From assembly GCA_910584785.1 (NCBI GenBank), contig CAJUDX010000016.1, positions 1-58,105 of the forward strand: DNA of 58,105 nt. The letters are read 5' to 3'. How positions within the stretch are numbered: the first letter of the stretch is position 1; each line of letters opens with the position of its first letter. This document shows positions 58,054 through 58,105 of the stretch, piece after piece. The stretch is from an uncultured Lachnospiraceae bacterium (GTDB lineage: Bacteria > Bacillota > Clostridia > Lachnospirales > Lachnospiraceae). The translations under genes were made by a program, and so were the position numbers. The notes beneath the pieces were generated by a model. The model was not told where the DNA came from, did not search any database, and worked only from the letters and a program-made list of their open reading frames with translations.

Positions 58054-58105
58054 GTCGGGTAGGTCAGCGGTATTACTACCGCCTTCCCCCCTAAGAACCG
58101 TACGT
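58054..58105 (-). mobile_element. 3' end of a group II intron (domains V-VI)
   Basis: On the minus strand the last 52 bases begin ACGTACGGTTCTTAGGGGGG and continue GGCGGT-AGTAAT-ACCGCT, then GACCTACCCGAC. CGTACGGTTC is the conserved 3' strand of domain V, and the following hairpin with an unpaired A (in CTGACCTA) closed by GGG/CCC is a standard domain VI, with a YAC-type 3' splice end. The chemoreceptor reading frame begins right after. The rest of the intron, including any reverse transcriptase, would be right of the window. Confidence 0.85.

Overview
The window looks like chromosomal DNA of a gut-type, Gram-positive anaerobe of the Clostridia, most likely Lachnospiraceae. The reasons are the moderate G+C, strong AGGAGG-type ribosome sites, occasional TTG/GTG starts, many YesM/YesN-type two-component systems beside sugar ABC transporters, lipoprotein glycoside hydrolases, a fused 3-dehydroquinase/shikimate kinase, and a group II intron end. 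I did no database search; all calls come from reading the sequence.

Layout. (1) 1-1661: the 3' part of a large adenosine-deaminase-fold protein resembling RdrB of the RADAR anti-phage system, cut by the left edge. (2) 1.8-8.0 kb: a housekeeping block with an AEC transporter, nrdR, yqeG, aroD-aroK fusion, efp and argS. (3) 8.1-20.4 kb: an SNF2 helicase translationally coupled to a YesM-type kinase and a YesN-type regulator, a small DUF4160 gene pair, a sugar ABC importer (binding protein plus two permeases) and a second YesN-type regulator. (4) 20.4-21.1 kb: a RelB/YafQ-like toxin-antitoxin pair. (5) 21.2-50.0 kb: a polysaccharide-utilisation region with two exported GH5 endoglucanases flanking a cell-wall-binding-repeat protein, an Uma2 nuclease and broken ATPase, a second YesM-type kinase with an LplB/LplC/LplA-like ABC importer, GH42, a membrane protein, GH94, GH3, GH29 and GH31. 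(6) 50.1-53.3 kb: a toxin-antitoxin pair broken by a small transposon, a LysR regulator and a class D beta-lactamase-like lipoprotein fused in frame to an ATPase fragment. (7) 53.5-56.6 kb: metNIQ behind a terminator-containing leader. (8) 56.7-58.1 kb: a chemoreceptor gene interrupted at the right edge by the 3' end of a group II intron.

How the genes fit together. Secreted or membrane-anchored GH5 enzymes would cut a beta-glucan backbone, ABC importers would bring in oligosaccharides, and enzymes without signal peptides would take them apart inside the cell: GH29 removes fucose, GH42 galactose, GH31 xylose, GH3 and GH94 the cello-backbone. That set matches the linkages of fucogalacto-xyloglucan, so I infer a Gram-positive xyloglucan utilisation locus.

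Small mobile DNA is the most unusual layer. Three related elements of 132, 26 and 28 bp carry matching ends, two with perfect 8-bp target duplications and one with a 6/8 match. A separate ~165-bp multi-hairpin repeat occurs in two close copies, one diverged copy and one hairpin-only remnant.
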